Assembly (NCBI GenBank): GCA_034659475.1
Contig: JAYEHK010000007.1
Location: forward strand, 1 to 6,766
Reading direction: 5' to 3'
DNA: 6,766 bases
Source: JAYEHK01 sp034659475
Lineage (GTDB): Bacteria > Bacillota > Syntrophomonadia > Syntrophomonadales > Syntrophomonadaceae
Positions 5,541-6,766 of the stretch are shown here, piece after piece (within the stretch, counting starts at the first letter, position 1; each line of letters opens with the position of its first letter). A program made the position numbers and the translations under genes. The notes below the pieces were generated by a model. It saw only the letters and a program-made list of their open reading frames with translations. It was not told where the DNA came from and made no database searches.

Positions 5541-5547
5541 AAGGAGG
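5541..5547 (+). promoter_or_regulatory. Strong ribosome binding site of the acyl-CoA dehydrogenase gene
   Basis: AAGGAGG, seven bases before the ATG at 5555, sits in the 40-base gap after the thiolase stop. The short gap, without promoter or terminator, supports one operon. Confidence 0.85.
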
Positions 5548-5554
5548 TATCATA

Positions 5555-6694
5555 ATGGACTTTCGCTTCACTGAAGAGCAAATCATGATTCAGAAGATGG
5601 CAAGGGATTTCGCGGACAATGAAATCCTTCCCTATTGTCAGGATTGGGATGCCCAGGATATTTTTCCGTGGGATACCGTTAAGAAACTACATGATCTCGG
5701 ATTAATGACAGTAGGTGTTCCCGCCGAGTATGGTGGCCCTGGGCTGGATCACCTTGCACAGGCCATTGCCGTCGAAGAAATTGCCCGCGGAGATGCCGGT
5801 TTGGCAACCACTCTGGCAGCAAGTACGTTGCTGGCTGCTGATCCCGTCTACGTTGCAGCGGATGATGAACAGAAGAAATGGTTCTATGGTCGAATGACAG
5901 AAGGCGATCTTGCTGCCTTCTGTCTCACAGAACCCGGGGCAGGATCAGATGCAGGTGGTCTTTCCACCCGTTGTGTAAAGGACGGAGACGATTATATTTT
6001 AAATGGGACCAAACAATTTATCAGTAATGGTGGCGTTGCTGGTCTTTATACAGTGTTTACTACACTGGATAAAAGCATGGGATATAAAGGGCACTGCGCT
6101 TTTATGGTTGATCGTAATACATCCGGTGTAACCATCGGTCCCAAAGAAGATAAACTAGGGATTCGCAGCTCCAATACCACACAGGTGATCTTCGAAGATG
6201 TCAGAGTTCCTGCAAAAAACCTGCTGGGCAAAGAAGGGGAAGGTTTTAAGATTTGCATGAAAACCCTCGACCTCTCTCGCGCCGTTGTAGCCGCTATGGC
6301 AGTAGGTGTGGCACAGGGTGCCTTTGAATGTGCAGTTCAATATTCACAGGAACGCCAGCAGTTCGGTCAGCCCATTAGTAAGTTCCAGGCAATTCAGTTT
6401 ATACTCGCAGACATGGCTATGCACGTTGAGACAGCACGTCTTCTATACCAGAAGGCCTGTTCTTTACAGGATATGGGACTTCCTTTCACGCAAATGTCAT
6501 CTCTGGCAAAATGCTGGGGCGGTGATGCCGCTATGAAGGTCGCTACAGATGCTGTACAAGTGTATGGTGGTTATGGTTTCAGCAAAGAATACCCTGTTGA
6601 AAAATATTTCCGTGATGCTAAAATCATGCAGATATTTGAAGGAACCGCTCAGATTCAACGTCTGGTCATTGCAAGTGACGTCTTAAAAGGATAA
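5555..6694 (+). CDS. Acyl-CoA dehydrogenase (short-chain type)
   Basis: 379 residues, the normal length for a soluble FAD-dependent acyl-CoA dehydrogenase. It oxidises acyl-CoA to trans-2-enoyl-CoA and passes electrons to electron-transferring flavoprotein. Domains in order: N-terminal helical (about 1-120), middle beta domain with CLTEPGAGSDAGG (123-135) and the FAD-contacting NGTKQFISNGG (150-160), then the C-terminal helical bundle. The last contains RQQFGQPISKFQ (267-278), QVYGGYGF (335-342) and IFEGTAQIQR (360-369). E362 in FEGT is at the usual catalytic-base position of butyryl-CoA and related short- and medium-chain enzymes. It is second in the operon after thiolase and is followed directly by a terminator; no etfAB, crotonase or hydroxyacyl-CoA dehydrogenase is present here. 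It could act on butyryl-CoA or another short acyl-CoA; the sequence does not settle which. Confidence 0.93.
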   Translation: MDFRFTEEQIMIQKMARDFADNEILPYCQDWDAQDIFPWDTVKKLHDLGLMTVGVPAEYGGPGLDHLAQAIAVEEIARGDAGLATTLAASTLLAADPVYVAADDEQKKWFYGRMTEGDLAAFCLTEPGAGSDAGGLSTRCVKDGDDYILNGTKQFISNGGVAGLYTVFTTLDKSMGYKGHCAFMVDRNTSGVTIGPKEDKLGIRSSNTTQVIFEDVRVPAKNLLGKEGEGFKICMKTLDLSRAVVAAMAVGVAQGAFECAVQYSQERQQFGQPISKFQAIQFILADMAMHVETARLLYQKACSLQDMGLPFTQMSSLAKCWGGDAAMKVATDAVQVYGGYGFSKEYPVEKYFRDAKIMQIFEGTAQIQRLVIASDVLKG

Positions 6695-6701
6695 TTTGTT
6701 C

Positions 6702-6732
6702 AAAAGCAGTCCGACAACATCGGACTGCTTTT
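6702..6732. terminator. Rho-independent terminator of the thiolase operon
   Basis: A perfect 13-bp stem (6702-6714 with 6720-6732) and loop CAACA begin seven bases after the dehydrogenase stop codon. The 3' arm ends in TTTT and the 5' arm starts with AAAA, so it may work in both directions. It ends the operon after two genes. Nothing recognisable follows to the window end. Confidence 0.92.
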
Positions 6733-6766
6733 ATCTGCAAACTAGAATATGTTTCACTGCGAAAAG

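Overview
The window looks like a chromosomal stretch from an anaerobic, low-to-mid GC Clostridia-type Firmicute, perhaps Peptococcaceae-like. This is an inference from four things: a type A RNase P RNA, an RACo-type ferredoxin/ASKHA activator, a fatty-acyl-CoA thiolase and dehydrogenase pair, and strong AGGAGG-type ribosome binding sites. No species can be named from the sequence alone.

Layout, left to right. Positions 1-125 are GC-rich (about 55% in 1-120) and end abruptly against an AT-rich strip; nothing here is identified. Positions 166-1983 (minus) encode a 605-residue protein with an N-terminal [2Fe-2S] domain and a C-terminal ASKHA ATPase, the architecture of reductive activators of corrinoid proteins. 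Upstream of it, a small three-helix membrane protein (2252-2575, minus, TTG start) has its own promoter and terminator. Positions 2888-3224 (plus) hold rnpB, with a near-ideal sigma-70 promoter and a 12-bp P1 helix that fixes both ends. From 3225 to 3546 lies a patchwork of short direct, tandem and inverted repeats, including what may be a decayed copy of the rnpB 3' end. A 70-residue DUF3892-like protein follows on the minus strand (3547-3759).

The right third is a two-gene plus-strand operon: a thiolase (4315-5514) and an acyl-CoA dehydrogenase (5555-6694), closed by a 13-bp-stem terminator. Its 555-bp upstream region contains a good -24/-12 (sigma-54) promoter at 4156-4172. Three TTGCA/TGCAA-type palindromes lie 64-194 bp upstream, spaced close to whole helical turns, which suggests binding sites for a sigma-54 enhancer-binding activator.

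How the parts work together: thiolase and acyl-CoA dehydrogenase are the last and first enzymes of a beta-oxidation cycle (or its reverse), so the operon probably serves inducible short-chain acyl-CoA metabolism, with hydratase, hydroxyacyl dehydrogenase and ETF encoded elsewhere. The corrinoid activator belongs to a separate methyl-transfer function whose partner genes are not in view. I found no CRISPR array, tRNA, complete mobile element or obviously new multi-gene system; the most informative new observation is the regulatory region of the thiolase operon.
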